Origin: Lysobacter sp. yr284
GTDB lineage: Bacteria > Pseudomonadota > Gammaproteobacteria > Xanthomonadales > Xanthomonadaceae
Length of the DNA stretch: 64,000 bases
Direction: 5' to 3'
Assembly (NCBI RefSeq): GCF_900107375.1
Contig: NZ_FNPT01000005.1
Span: 124,001-188,000 of the forward strand
Position numbers and translations under genes: made by a program. Of this stretch, positions 17,098 through 28,014 are shown piece after piece. Below the pieces are notes generated by a model. The model saw nothing but the letters and a program-made list of their open reading frames with translations, was not told the DNA's origin and did no database searches. Numbering within the stretch: the first letter of the stretch is position 1; every line of letters begins with the position of its first letter.

Positions 17098-17103
17098 TAA
17101 AAT
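17098..17103 (+). promoter_or_regulatory. Possible -10 element of purN
   Basis: TAAAAT 29 bases before the purN start, in a context like that before purM. If real, purN has its own promoter despite its distance from purM. Confidence 0.3.
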
Positions 17104-17132
17104 GCCCCACCGCTCCCACGGCTCCGCCCGCA

Positions 17133-17816
17133 ATGCCCCAGCCGCTTCCCCGCATCGCCGTCCTCGCATCGGGCCGCGGCAGCAACCTGCAGGCCGTGCT
17201 CGACGCGATCGCCGCCGGCACCCTGGCCGGCGAGGTGGTCGGGGTGTTCTCCGACAAGCCCGCCGCGGCGGCCCTGCAACGGGTCGCGCCGGCGCGGCGC
17301 TGGTCGGCCGCGGCCAAGGCCTACCCCAGCCGCGAGGCGTTCGACGCCGACCTGGCCGAGGCCGTCGCCGCCGCGCGCCCGGACTGGATCCTCTGCGCCG
17401 GCTACCTGCGCATCCTCGGCCACGCCTTCGTCGAGCGCTTCCGCGGCCGCATGATCAACATCCACCCCTCGCTGCTGCCCAAGTACCGCGGCCTGCACAC
17501 CCACGCGCGGGCGATCGAGGCCGGCGACGGCGAGCACGGCGCCAGCGTGCATTTCGTCATTCCCGAGCTGGACGCCGGCACGGTGATCGCACAGGCCGTG
17601 GTGCCGGTGCATGCCGGCGATACGCCGGAAACCCTGGCCGAACGTGTCCTGGGCGTGGAACACCCGCTGCTGCTGGCGGTCATGCGCCTGGCCACCTCGG
17701 GCCGACTGGCTGAACACGGCGCAACCGTCCAGGTCGATGGTCATCCGCTATTTACGCCGCTGCGTTTAGATTGCGCCGGCCGTCTGACCGATCCCGTCAG
17801 CGGCGTCGCGGCCTGA
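17133..17816 (+). CDS. purN: Phosphoribosylglycinamide formyltransferase
   Basis: 227 residues, close to the family norm. It transfers the formyl group of 10-formyl-THF to GAR in purine synthesis. Family marks are IAVLASGRGSNLQAVLDAI at residues 7-25, GYLRILG, the catalytic region INIHPSLLPKYRGLHTH with Asn, His and the following ASVHFVIPELDAGTVIAQ with Asp. ATG at 17133 starts at the conserved N-terminus; the longer open frame upstream is the shadow of the receptor gene. It probably leads an operon with the two DUF3108 genes. Confidence 0.97.
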   Translation: MPQPLPRIAVLASGRGSNLQAVLDAIAAGTLAGEVVGVFSDKPAAAALQRVAPARRWSAAAKAYPSREAFDADLAEAVAAARPDWILCAGYLRILGHAFVERFRGRMINIHPSLLPKYRGLHTHARAIEAGDGEHGASVHFVIPELDAGTVIAQAVVPVHAGDTPETLAERVLGVEHPLLLAVMRLATSGRLAEHGATVQVDGHPLFTPLRLDCAGRLTDPVSGVAA

Positions 17817-17932
17817 AACCGCGGCCGCGCCCAGGCGCGGCGAGTCCGACCCGCACGCCCTACCCGCAACAACGACCGCAACGCCGCACCTCCCCTTTCG
17901 CGCCTTGCGCACCAGGACCCGCCCGCGTCGCC

Positions 17933-18655
17933 ATGAAGCCCTTCCTGCCCCTGCTGCTGGCCGCGCTGACGGGCGCGGCCGCGCCCACCAGCGCGCTGGC
18001 GCTGGAACCGTTCGTGGCCAATTACCAGGTGTTCAACGGCGGCAAGGCGCTCGGCGACGCCACCATGCAGGTCAAGCCCGAGGGCGGCGGCCACTGGCGC
18101 ATCGACCTGGACATCCGCGCCGAGCACGGCATGATGAGCCTGGCCGGCGCCGCCGCGCAGCAGACCACGGTGTTCGACGTGGTCGGCGACGCCTACCGGC
18201 CGCTGAGTCAGAAGATGGTGCGCAAGGTGCTGTTCTCCAAGCGCGTGATCGACGGCAACTACGACTGGAGCCAGCGCAGCGCGCAGTGGACCGGCGACGT
18301 CAAGGAACACCGGCGCAAACCGATCCCGCTGCAGGACGGCGACATGAGCGGGCTGCTGATCAACCTCGCCGTGGTCCGCGACGCCCAGCCCGGCAAGACG
18401 CTGAGTTACCGGTTCGTCGATTCCGGACGCGCCCGCCCGCACCAATATGTGGTGCAGCAGGAGCTGGAAGGCGTCAAGATCGACGACATGAGCTTCAACG
18501 CGATGCGCGTCAACCGCGTGCAGAGCGGCAACGAGGAGACCTCGATCTGGGTGGTGGACGGCGTCCCGACCCCGGTCCGCATCCTGCAACGCGAAGACGG
18601 CCAGGACACCTACGATCTGCGCCTGGTCGAATACAAAGGAGTCAACGAACAATGA
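17933..18655 (+). CDS. DUF3108 domain-containing secreted protein (first copy)
   Basis: 240 residues with a signal peptide (FLPLLLAALTGAAAPTSALA). The mature part has the DUF3108 pattern: EPFVANYQVFNGGKALGDATM, VFSKRVIDGNYDWSQR, IPLQDGDMSGLLINLAVVRD and WVVDGVPTPVRILQREDG. These are predicted all-beta periplasmic proteins of unknown role, commonly found beside purN in Xanthomonadaceae. Its stop overlaps the next start (ATGA), so the pair is translationally coupled. Confidence 0.88.
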   Translation: MKPFLPLLLAALTGAAAPTSALALEPFVANYQVFNGGKALGDATMQVKPEGGGHWRIDLDIRAEHGMMSLAGAAAQQTTVFDVVGDAYRPLSQKMVRKVLFSKRVIDGNYDWSQRSAQWTGDVKEHRRKPIPLQDGDMSGLLINLAVVRDAQPGKTLSYRFVDSGRARPHQYVVQQELEGVKIDDMSFNAMRVNRVQSGNEETSIWVVDGVPTPVRILQREDGQDTYDLRLVEYKGVNEQ

Positions 18656-19344
18656 TGACCACGAAGTCCGCAAACTTTTTCCGCATGGCCGCCCTGGCCG
18701 GCGCCCTGGCCGCGTTCAGCGCGCCGGCGCTCGCGGTCAAGCCGTTCAGCGCCGACTATTCGGCCAGCTACATGGGCATGCAGGGCGCCGGCCGCATGAC
18801 CGTGTCCCAGGCCGACGGCAACCGCTGGAAGTACGAGCTGTCGATCACCAGCCCGCTGGCCGAGCTGCGCCAGACCACCACCTTCGACGAGGCCGGCGGC
18901 AAGCTGCGCCCGCTCAGCGGCAGCGACACCAGCAAGGTGCTGACCAAGAAGAAGAACGTCAACGCCAGCTACGACTGGTCGCGCGGCGTGGCCACCTGGA
19001 GCGGCGACATCAAGCCCGACCGCTCCGGCCCGATCAAGCTGCAGAGCGGCGACCTCGACGGCCTGCTGGTCAACCTGGCGATCGTGCGCGACACCGTCGC
19101 CGGCAAGCCGATGAGCTACCGCATGGTCGAAGACGGCAAGGTCAAGGAATTGAGCTACAGCGTGGTCGGCAAGGAAGCGATCACGGTCGGCGGCAAGTCG
19201 CAGCAGGCGACCAAGGTCTCGAGCAAGAACGGCGACAAGGAAACCATCGCCTGGGTCGTCGCCGACGTGCCGGTGCCGGTGCGCATCCTGCAGCGCGAGA
19301 ACGGCAGCGACGCGATCGACCTGCGGGTGCAGGCGGTGCGCTGA
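18652..19344 (+). CDS. DUF3108 domain-containing secreted protein (second copy)
   Basis: 230 residues; signal peptide ends near ...AAFSAPALA. It repeats the first copy's pattern: KPFSADYSASYMGMQGAGRM, VNASYDWSRGVATW, IKLQSGDLDGLLVNLAIVRD and DVPVPVRILQRENGSDAIDLR. The two are tandem paralogues sharing one transcript, with GGAG in the end of the first gene serving as ribosome site. Two adjacent ATG codons begin it. Function not known. Confidence 0.88.
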   Translation: MMTTKSANFFRMAALAGALAAFSAPALAVKPFSADYSASYMGMQGAGRMTVSQADGNRWKYELSITSPLAELRQTTTFDEAGGKLRPLSGSDTSKVLTKKKNVNASYDWSRGVATWSGDIKPDRSGPIKLQSGDLDGLLVNLAIVRDTVAGKPMSYRMVEDGKVKELSYSVVGKEAITVGGKSQQATKVSSKNGDKETIAWVVADVPVPVRILQRENGSDAIDLRVQAVR

Positions 19345-19366
19345 GGCCGCCTCCAGGCCGACCACG

Positions 19367-19394
19367 AAAAAGCCCCGCGTTCGCGGGGCTTTTT
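19367..19394. terminator. Bidirectional terminator, DUF3108 / murA
   Basis: AAAAAGCCCCGCG and its complement CGCGGGGCTTTTT flank a two-base centre. With A and T runs on both sides it can serve the plus-strand DUF3108 unit and the minus-strand murA gene, which converge here. Confidence 0.85.
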
Positions 19395-19400
19395 CGTTTC

Positions 19401-19500
19401 TGTGGAGCCTTCCGCGGGAGGGCCTTCAGGCCCGGTGCTTTTGTTTCGGATCGCGGCGATCGGATCGAAAGGCATCGGGCCGGAAGGCCCTGCCACAAGA
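19401..19500. repeat. GTGGGAGGGCCTTCAGGCCC-type REP pair
   Basis: cgggagggccttcaggcccggtgctttt at about 19415 and its near reverse complement ggcatcgggccggaaggccctgccacaag at 19471-19499 form an inverted pair. The same family lies at 55030, 58440 and 60510. Confidence 0.75.
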
Positions 19501-19520
19501 GCCGAAGCCCTGGAGCCGAA

Positions 19521-21032
<1,512 letters not shown>

Positions 21033-21269
21033 TCAGGCCTGGCCGGCCTCTTCCGGGGTCAGGGTCTTCAGCGCCAGGGCGTGGATCTCGCCGCCCATGC
21101 GCTCGCCCAGGGTCGCGTAGACCAAGCGGTGGCGGGCCAGCGGCAGCTTGCCGCGGAAGGCCTCGGCGACCACGGTGGCTTCGAAGTGCACGCCGTCGTC
21201 GCCGCGCACCTGCGCTTGCGCGCCCGGCAGGCCTTGTTCGATCAGGGAGCGGATGATGTCGGGGTTCAC
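21033..21269 (-). CDS. BolA/IbaG family protein
   Basis: 78 residues. VHFEATVVAEAFRGKLPLARHRLVYATLG with GGEIHALALKTLTPEE fits the BolA fold, whose conserved helix-strand and His residue serve iron-sulfur trafficking together with monothiol glutaredoxins. Position just upstream of murA on the same strand is the common place for the IbaG type. The gap between it and murA (20778-21032) has no gene. Confidence 0.85.
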   Translation of the reverse strand: MNPDIIRSLIEQGLPGAQAQVRGDDGVHFEATVVAEAFRGKLPLARHRLVYATLGERMGGEIHALALKTLTPEEAGQA

Positions 21270-21609
21270 GGCGGGACCTCTGGACGGGAGCGGGAAGAGT
21301 CGGGGATCGGGCGGGAGCCGCCCGGCGGGCCGCCAGCGGCGCGACGGGGGACGCAGACGCCGCCCGGCCGCAGCCGCGGGCCGGCTGAATGTGGAGCGCC
21401 CGGCAACCCGGGATGTGCCTGCGGGACCGGCGCGGAGCGGGCGAACCGCTTAGAATTGGCGGCTTAGCCTAGCGGAAAGCCCCCGCTACCGGAATGCCGG
21501 TGGCCGCAACGGCCGATTCCATCGACCGAGCCCCCGCGCGGGCACGGTCGAGCGTTTCCGCCCTCGCCGCCGCCGTCCGCCCCCGCCGTTCCCAGGATCG
21601 CCCCGCCCC

Positions 21610-22632
21610 ATGACCCAGCCCGCTCCCGCCCGCGACCCGCGCACCACGATCCCCGCCGGCTCCGAGGCCGGCCTGGCCGACAGCGGCCGGCGCGTGTTCG
21701 CGATCGAGGCCCAGGCGCTGGCCGCGGTCGCCGCGCGCATCGACGGCGACTTCACCGCCGCGTGCACGCGCATCCTCGCCGCGAGCGGCCGGGTGGTGTG
21801 CACCGGCATGGGCAAGTCCGGCCACATCGCGCGCAAGATCGCCGCGACCCTGGCCTCGACCGGCACCCCGGCCTTCTACGTCCATCCGGGCGAGGCCGGC
21901 CACGGCGATCTGGGCATGATCACCGACGCCGACGTGGTCCTGGCCCTGTCGTACTCGGGCGAGAGCGACGAAGTGCTGATGCTGCTGCCGGTGCTCAAGC
22001 GCCAGGGCAACACGGTGATCGCGATGACCGGGCGGCCGCAGTCGACCCTGGCGCGCGAATCCGACGTGCACCTGGACGTCAGCGTGCCGGCCGAGGCCTG
22101 CCCGCTCGACCTGGCGCCGACCTCCAGCACCACCGCCTCGCTGGCGATGGGCGACGCGCTGGCGGTGGCGCTGCTGGAAGCGCGCGGCTTCACCGCCGAC
22201 GACTTCGCCCGCTCGCACCCGGCCGGCGCGCTCGGCCGCCGCCTGCTGCTGCACATCACCGACATCATGCACGCCGGCGACGAGGTGCCGCGGGTCGGCG
22301 CGGACGCCAGCGTCAGCCAGGCGCTGGTGGAGATGAGCCACAAACGACTGGGCATGACCGCGGTGGTCGACGACGACGGCCGCCTGATCGGCCTGTACAC
22401 CGACGGCGACCTGCGCCGCACCCTCGACGACCGCGGCGTGGACCTGCGCTCGACCCGCATCGCCGAGGTCATGACCCGCGCGCCCAAGACCATCGGCGCC
22501 GACGCGCTCGCGGTCGAAGCCGCGCAGCTCATGGAAACGCACAAGATCAGCGGCCTGCTGGTCGTGGATACTGAACGCCGCGTGGTCGGTGCCTTGAACA
22601 TTCACGACCTGTTGCGAGCGCGGGTGGTTTAA
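21610..22632 (+). CDS. kdsD: Arabinose-5-phosphate isomerase
   Basis: 340 residues. The SIS domain (about 45-190) has VVCTGMGKSGHIARKIAATLASTGTPA and LSYSGESDE, and the C-terminal half holds two CBS domains (KRLGMTAVVDDDGRLIGLYTDGDLRR and the closing KISGLLVVDTERR). It interconverts ribulose-5-P and arabinose-5-P for Kdo synthesis in the cytoplasm. It is followed by kdsC and the lpt genes in the order usual for gammaproteobacteria. A TAGAAT at about 21452 may belong to its promoter. Confidence 0.96.
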   Translation: MTQPAPARDPRTTIPAGSEAGLADSGRRVFAIEAQALAAVAARIDGDFTAACTRILAASGRVVCTGMGKSGHIARKIAATLASTGTPAFYVHPGEAGHGDLGMITDADVVLALSYSGESDEVLMLLPVLKRQGNTVIAMTGRPQSTLARESDVHLDVSVPAEACPLDLAPTSSTTASLAMGDALAVALLEARGFTADDFARSHPAGALGRRLLLHITDIMHAGDEVPRVGADASVSQALVEMSHKRLGMTAVVDDDGRLIGLYTDGDLRRTLDDRGVDLRSTRIAEVMTRAPKTIGADALAVEAAQLMETHKISGLLVVDTERRVVGALNIHDLLRARVV

Positions 22633-22633
22633 G

Positions 22634-22738
22634 AGCCGGGAATCGGGAATCGGCAACCGCGAAAGCGGTCCTTGCCCGTCCGGTTCCAGGCGCAAGCTCT
22701 CGCTTTGACGACTCCCCATTCCTCATTCCCGATTCCCG
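22634..22738. repeat. Inverted GGGAATCGGGAATCGG element between kdsD and kdsC
   Basis: gccgggaatcgggaatcgg at 22636-22654 faces cattcctcattcccgattcccg at 22718-22739. Such elements are common between genes in Xanthomonadaceae. Its right end abuts the kdsC start codon. Confidence 0.7.
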
Positions 22739-23286
22739 TGCCCTACAGCCACCTCAACGACTACCCCGCCGACATCCGCGAGCGCGCCGCGCGCATCCGC
22801 CTGGCCTGCTTCGACGTCGACGGCACGCTGACCGACGGGCGCCTGACCTACGACGAAGGCGGACGCGAGTACAAGAGCTTCCACGTCCAGGACGGCCAGG
22901 GCCTGGCGCTGTTGCGCAAGCACGGCATCGCGGTGCATTTCGTCACCGCGCGCGGCGGCGCGATTGCCGCGCATCGCGCGGCCGAGCTGGGCGCGAGTTC
23001 GCACGGCGACGTCAAGGACAAGCTGGTCTGCGTCAAGCAGATCGCCGAAGGCCTGTCGCTGACGCTCGAACAGGTCTGCTTCATGGGCGACGACCTCGCC
23101 GACCTGCGCATCCTGCCGCACGTCGGCCTGGCGGTGGCGCCGGCCAACGCGCACCCGTGGGTGCGCGAGCGCGTGCACTGGCGCACCCACGCGCGCGGCG
23201 GCGAAGGCGCGGCGCGCGAGCTGTGCGACCTGCTGCTCGGCGCGCAGGGCCACGCCGAGGCGATCCTCGCCGGAGCCCTGGGATGA
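22738..23286 (+). CDS. kdsC: 3-deoxy-D-manno-octulosonate-8-phosphate phosphatase
   Basis: 182 residues from GTG at 22738; a longer form from a TTG at 22672 would run through the upstream repeat and is unlikely. HAD motif I is CFDVDGTLTDGRL, motif II is VTARGG, and FMGDDLADLRIL is the Mg-binding motif. It has no cap domain, as expected for this tetrameric C0 phosphatase. The product is Kdo for lipid A-core assembly. It overlaps lptC by four bases. Confidence 0.95.
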   Translation: MPYSHLNDYPADIRERAARIRLACFDVDGTLTDGRLTYDEGGREYKSFHVQDGQGLALLRKHGIAVHFVTARGGAIAAHRAAELGASSHGDVKDKLVCVKQIAEGLSLTLEQVCFMGDDLADLRILPHVGLAVAPANAHPWVRERVHWRTHARGGEGAARELCDLLLGAQGHAEAILAGALG

Positions 23287-23849
23287 ACTGGCGCCTGCTC
23301 TCGACCCTGGTCCTGCTCGCCGCCGCCGCGCTGACCGGCTGGGCGTGGTGGACGCAACGCGACAAGCCCGCCGCGGCCAAGGCGGCGTCGCGCCCGGACT
23401 ACGTGCTGACCGACTTCGACGTGGTCGTGCTCAACAAGGAAGGCCGCGAATCCTTCACCCTGCGCGCGCCGAAGCTGACCCGCGATCCCAGCGACAAGAC
23501 CATGGACATCGCCACCCCGCTGTTCCTGATCCCGGCCAAGCCCGGCAGCAACGGCGGCCCGTGGGAAGTGCGCTCGCAGCGCGGCTGGGTCAACGCCGGG
23601 GGCGACGAAGTGCGCCTGCGCGGCCAGGTCAAGGCCGACAGCACCAACGCCGCCGGCAAGCCGATCAACATCGCGACCGAGGAACTGAACGTCTTCCCGG
23701 ACGCCAACAAGGCGACCTCGGACGTCGCGGTCAACATGACCCAGCCGGGCACTATACTGACCGGTCTGGGTCTGGACGCCGACCTCGAAACCAAGAACAT
23801 CATCCTCAAATCCAACGTCAAGGCGCGCTATGAAGCGAAAGCCCGCTAA
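23283..23849 (+). CDS. lptC: LPS export ABC transporter periplasmic protein LptC
   Basis: 188 residues. One N-terminal TM helix (LLSTLVLLAAAALTGWAWW) anchors it in the inner membrane; the rest is a beta-jellyroll with DYVLTDFDVVVLNKEGRESFTLRAPKL and [14 protein letters not shown], typical of LptC. It receives LPS from LptBFG and hands it to LptA. ATGA overlap with kdsC before it and a 20-base overlap with lptA after it show tight coupling. Confidence 0.95.
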   Translation: MNWRLLSTLVLLAAAALTGWAWWTQRDKPAAAKAASRPDYVLTDFDVVVLNKEGRESFTLRAPKLTRDPSDKTMDIATPLFLIPAKPGSNGGPWEVRSQRGWVNAGGDEVRLRGQVKADSTNAAGKPINIATEELNVFPDANKATSDVAVNMTQPGTILTGLGLDADLETKNIILKSNVKARYEAKAR

Positions 23850-24407
23850 CCTGCCGGCCCTGTGCCTGGCCGCCCTGTTGCTGGTGCCGGCCGCGAGCGC
23901 GCATGCGCGCTCCTCCGACCGCAACCAGCCGATGAACGTGGACGCCGACCGCAGCGACTGCTCGGTCGCCAGCGACACCGGCCCGTGCGTGCTCACCGGC
24001 AACGTGGTGATCGTGCAGGGCACGCTGCAGATCAAGTCCGCCAAGGCCGACATCAAGCGCGCTGACGGCGACATCAGCTACGTCACCCTGACCGGCTCGC
24101 AGGTCACCTTGAAGCAGGAGCTCGACGACGGCTCGCCGTTCAACGGCCGCGCCAACAAGGTCGACTACGACATGCCCAAGGACATCGTGATCCTCACCGG
24201 CAACGCCTTCGTCGACAAGGCCGGCGACACGATCAAGAGCGAGCGCATCGTCTATAACATGAAGACCGGCCAGGTCGAGAGCGGCGGCACCGGCAGCCGC
24301 GTGTCGATGCAGCTGCAGCCCAAGAACAAGGACGCTTCGGCCCCGCCGCCGCCGGCGTCCAAGCCCGCCCCGGCCAAGCCCGCCCCGGCCAAGAAGGGAG
24401 GCGGCTG

Positions 24408-24408
<1 letters not shown>
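23830..24408 (+). CDS. lptA: LPS transport periplasmic protein LptA
   Basis: 192 residues. Signal peptide of about 26 residues ([19 protein letters not shown]). The OstA/LptA beta-jellyroll is shown by [26 protein letters not shown] and [26 protein letters not shown]. The tail is low-complexity, with KPAPA repeats and a closing KKGGG. It forms the periplasmic bridge that carries LPS to the outer membrane. Overlaps lptC and abuts lptB. Confidence 0.95.
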
Positions 24409-25127
<719 letters not shown>

Positions 25128-25227
25128 CCCCTGCGGTTGCCGGGCGTGAGGCGACGCCCGCGATGCGCGACCCGGCTGCCTGCGCCGTGCGGGCGGCCGT
25201 CCCAACCGGTCGCGTCATCCATCGAAC

Positions 25228-26676
25228 ATGAAGCCCCGCCTCCAAGCCTCCCTCGGACAACAGTTGGTGATGACGCCGCAATTGCGGCAGGCGATCCGCC
25301 TGCTGCAGCTGTCGGCCGTCGAGCTGGAAGCCGAACTGGCGAGCGCGGTGGAAAGCAATCCGCTGCTGGACTGGACCGAGCCGGCCGCGCCCGAGCCCGG
25401 CGAACCGGTCCACGCCTCGACCGTCACCTCCTCCTCCAGCGCCGAGGAAAGCTCCGGCGGCGAAGGCCCCGGGCCTGAATCCACGCCCGAGCCGGAATGG
25501 ACCATGGACGACGGCGAGACCTGGTACGAGCGGGTCGGCCCGTCCGACCACGACGACGACTCGCCGGCCGCCGAACAGGTCGCCGACGCCGAGACCCTGC
25601 TCGACCACCTGCTGTGGCAGCTGCACCTGAGCCCGCTGTCGCTGCGCGACCGCAGCATCGGCGTGGCCGTCATCGAGGCCATCGACGACGACGGCTACCT
25701 GCGCGAACCCTTGCAGGCCATCGCCGATTCGCTGGCGCCGGAGCTGAGCGTCGGCGAGGACGAGGTCATGACCGTGCTGCACCAGGTGCAGCGCTTCGAT
25801 CCGGTCGGCACCGGCGCGCGCTCGCTGGCCGAATGCCTGAGCCTGCAGCTGGGCACGCTGTCCGACGACACCCCGGGCAAGGCGCTGGCGCTGCAGATCG
25901 CCTGCGGCCCGCTGGAACGGCTGCCGCGCATCGGCGTGCCGGGCCTGGCCGCCGAGCTCAAGCTGGAGCTGGCCGAAGTCGAGACCGCGGTGCAGTTGCT
26001 GCGCTCGCTCGATCCGCGCCCCGGCGCGCAGATGGGCGCGATCTCCACCGACACCTATGTCACCCCGGACGTGGTGATCTGGCGCCAGCACGGCCTGTGG
26101 CGGGTCGCCCTGTCGGAATCGATGCGCCCGCGCATCAGCATCCACCGCGGCTACGAAGGCATGATCCGCCACGCCAGCGCCGCCGACGCCAGCTACCTGC
26201 GCGGCCACCTGCAGGAAGCGCGCTGGCTGCTCAAGAGCCTGGAAGCGCGCGGCGACACCCTGCTCAAGGTCGCCCGCTGCCTGCTCAAGCAGCAGGCCGC
26301 GTTCCTGGAATTCGGCGACAGCGCGCTGCGGCCGCTGACCCTGCGCGAGGTCGCCAACGAGATCGGCCTGCACGAATCCACCGTCTCGCGCGCGATCGCG
26401 CGCAAGTACGCGCGCACCCCGCGCGGCACCGTGCCGCTGCGCGCGTTCTTCGCCTCCGGCATCGACACCGGCTCCGGCGGCGAGGCCTCCAGCACCGCGA
26501 TCCAGGCGATGATCCGGCGCCTGATCGAGGCCGAGAACCCGCGCAAGCCGCTGTCCGACGCACGCCTGGCCGAGACGCTCAAGGCCACCGGCGTGCCGGT
26601 GGCGCGGCGCACCGTCGCCAAGTACCGCGAGGCGATGAGCATCCCGTCGTCGCAGGACCGCGTGCGCATGGCCTGA
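25228..26676 (+). CDS. rpoN: RNA polymerase sigma-54 factor
   Basis: 482 residues. The Gln/Leu-rich region I (PRLQASLGQQLVMTPQLRQAIRLLQLS) binds activators, an acidic region II follows at about 60-115, and the core-binding domain and HTH (EIGLHESTVSRAIARKYARTP) come next. The C-terminal RpoN box ARRTVAKYREAM is present, recognising the -24 element. It sits between lptB and hpf in the classical rpoN cluster that links nitrogen PTS components. Confidence 0.97.
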   Translation: MKPRLQASLGQQLVMTPQLRQAIRLLQLSAVELEAELASAVESNPLLDWTEPAAPEPGEPVHASTVTSSSSAEESSGGEGPGPESTPEPEWTMDDGETWYERVGPSDHDDDSPAAEQVADAETLLDHLLWQLHLSPLSLRDRSIGVAVIEAIDDDGYLREPLQAIADSLAPELSVGEDEVMTVLHQVQRFDPVGTGARSLAECLSLQLGTLSDDTPGKALALQIACGPLERLPRIGVPGLAAELKLELAEVETAVQLLRSLDPRPGAQMGAISTDTYVTPDVVIWRQHGLWRVALSESMRPRISIHRGYEGMIRHASAADASYLRGHLQEARWLLKSLEARGDTLLKVARCLLKQQAAFLEFGDSALRPLTLREVANEIGLHESTVSRAIARKYARTPRGTVPLRAFFASGIDTGSGGEASSTAIQAMIRRLIEAENPRKPLSDARLAETLKATGVPVARRTVAKYREAMSIPSSQDRVRMA

Positions 26677-27011
26677 GCGAGGCCGCCGCGTCCGCTCCGG
26701 CCTGCTTCCCGGCACTTCTCAGCACCTGGCGCGACCGAGCCGCGGCTTATGCCGATTGCGCCCGTTGTCATTGCAAAAACTTTACGGCGCCGAAAAATCC
26801 CCGGCCGATCAAGGCCTTCGCGCGCGCCTAAGACCAAAGCACGAGGCCGGCCCCTTGCGCCGGCGTCTCATCGTGAGATGCTGGACCCCCTGGTCACGGC
26901 CAGGGCGTCACCCGGTTCCGTTTCGGTCCGGATGGGCCGGACGGAACTACGACGTTCAGGTTGGAACGCTCTGAAGTTCTGCATTCATCCGCGACGTGAA
27001 GGAGGTCCCCG
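26677..27011. other. rpoN-hpf intergenic region
   Basis: 335 bases without a gene. A less GC-rich patch at 26765-26800 (gtcattgcaaaaactttacgg) may hold a promoter for hpf. A strong AAGGAGG lies at 26999-27005, just before the hpf ATG. No sigma-54 type -24/-12 element is evident. Confidence 0.4.
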
Positions 27012-27347
27012 ATGCGTATCGAAACCCACGGCCAGCAGATCGAAGTCACGCCCGCCCTGCGCGACTACGTGGAATCCAAGCTGGCCCGTCTGCAACGACA
27101 CTACGACCAGCCTTTCGACGTCCGTACCCAGCTCAGTCTCGACAAGCCCGACCATCGCGCCGAGGCCACCCTCAATCTCGCCGGCCGCACCCTGCACTGC
27201 GATGCCGCGGCGGTAGACATGTATGCCGCCATCGACCTGCTCGCCGACAAGCTCGACCGCCTGCTGATGAAGCACAAGAGCAAGCTGGTCGACCACCACC
27301 GCGGCGAAAGCCTCGCCCGCAATGGCGAAATCGGCGAAATCGGCTGA
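27012..27347 (+). CDS. hpf: Short ribosome hibernation-promoting factor
   Basis: 111 residues, the length of the short form. MRIETHGQQIEVTPALRDYVESKLARL, the central DHRAEATLNLAGRTLHCDA and MYAAIDLLADKLDRLLMKHKSKL are typical of the HPF/YfiA fold that binds the 30S decoding region in stationary phase and favours 100S dimers. The C-terminal extension of the long form is absent. A very strong ribosome site precedes it. Position between rpoN and ptsN is conserved. Confidence 0.95.
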   Translation: MRIETHGQQIEVTPALRDYVESKLARLQRHYDQPFDVRTQLSLDKPDHRAEATLNLAGRTLHCDAAAVDMYAAIDLLADKLDRLLMKHKSKLVDHHRGESLARNGEIGEIG

Positions 27348-27401
27348 CTTCAGGCGTAAACTCCGCGCCAGCCAAGCAACGCAAGCCACACCCAAGCCGT
27401 C

Positions 27402-27866
27402 ATGCCGCTTTACGACCTGTTGAGCGCGGAGCGCGTTGCGATCCTCGGAAACCCCGGCGATCGCAACGCGGTGCTCGAAACCGCCGCCCGCCTGCTGTCC
27501 GGCGGCGACCCGCGCACCGCGGCGGCGCTGGATCTGGGCCTGCGCGAGCGCGAGCGCCTGGCCAGCACCGCCATCGGCCACGGCGTGGCCATCCCCCACG
27601 GCCGCACGCCGCTGCTGGAAACCAGCTGCGGCGCGTTCCTGCGCCTGGCCCAGCCGGTCGACTTCGGCGCCGCCGACGGCGAGCCGGTGGACCTGGTGCT
27701 GGCGATGGCGGTGCCCGAGCACCACGTGCAACAGCACCTGCAACTGCTGGCCGAACTGGCCGAGCGCTTCGCCGATGCGGACTTCCGCAACTGCCTGCGC
27801 AGCGCCCCGAACGCGGCCGAACTGAGCCACCGCCTGCTCGATTGCTGCCGGCGCAGCGCGGCGTAA
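27402..27866 (+). CDS. ptsN: PTS nitrogen regulatory protein EIIA-Ntr
   Basis: 154 residues. AIGHGVAIPHGR carries the phosphorylated His66. The rest matches the EIIA fructose/Ntr fold (GAFLRLAQPVDFGAADGEPVDLVLAMAVPEHHVQQHLQLLAELA). It is the last phosphate acceptor of a PtsP/NPr-type relay. The enzyme I in this window (32155) lacks a GAF domain, so phosphate may come from that general relay. It is followed by hprK. Confidence 0.95.
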   Translation: MPLYDLLSAERVAILGNPGDRNAVLETAARLLSGGDPRTAAALDLGLRERERLASTAIGHGVAIPHGRTPLLETSCGAFLRLAQPVDFGAADGEPVDLVLAMAVPEHHVQQHLQLLAELAERFADADFRNCLRSAPNAAELSHRLLDCCRRSAA

Positions 27867-28014
27867 GCGCGGCGACCGCGCGAACGCAACGCGGGAACCT
27901 GCGCGGCACCCGGCAACGCAGGGCCGCGGCAAGCGGCCGTCCGCACGCCTGTTCGGTTCCGCGCCGCGCTTTCGCCGCGCGCCCGTCGTCCGAACCCCGT
28001 AAACTGCCGTCCCC

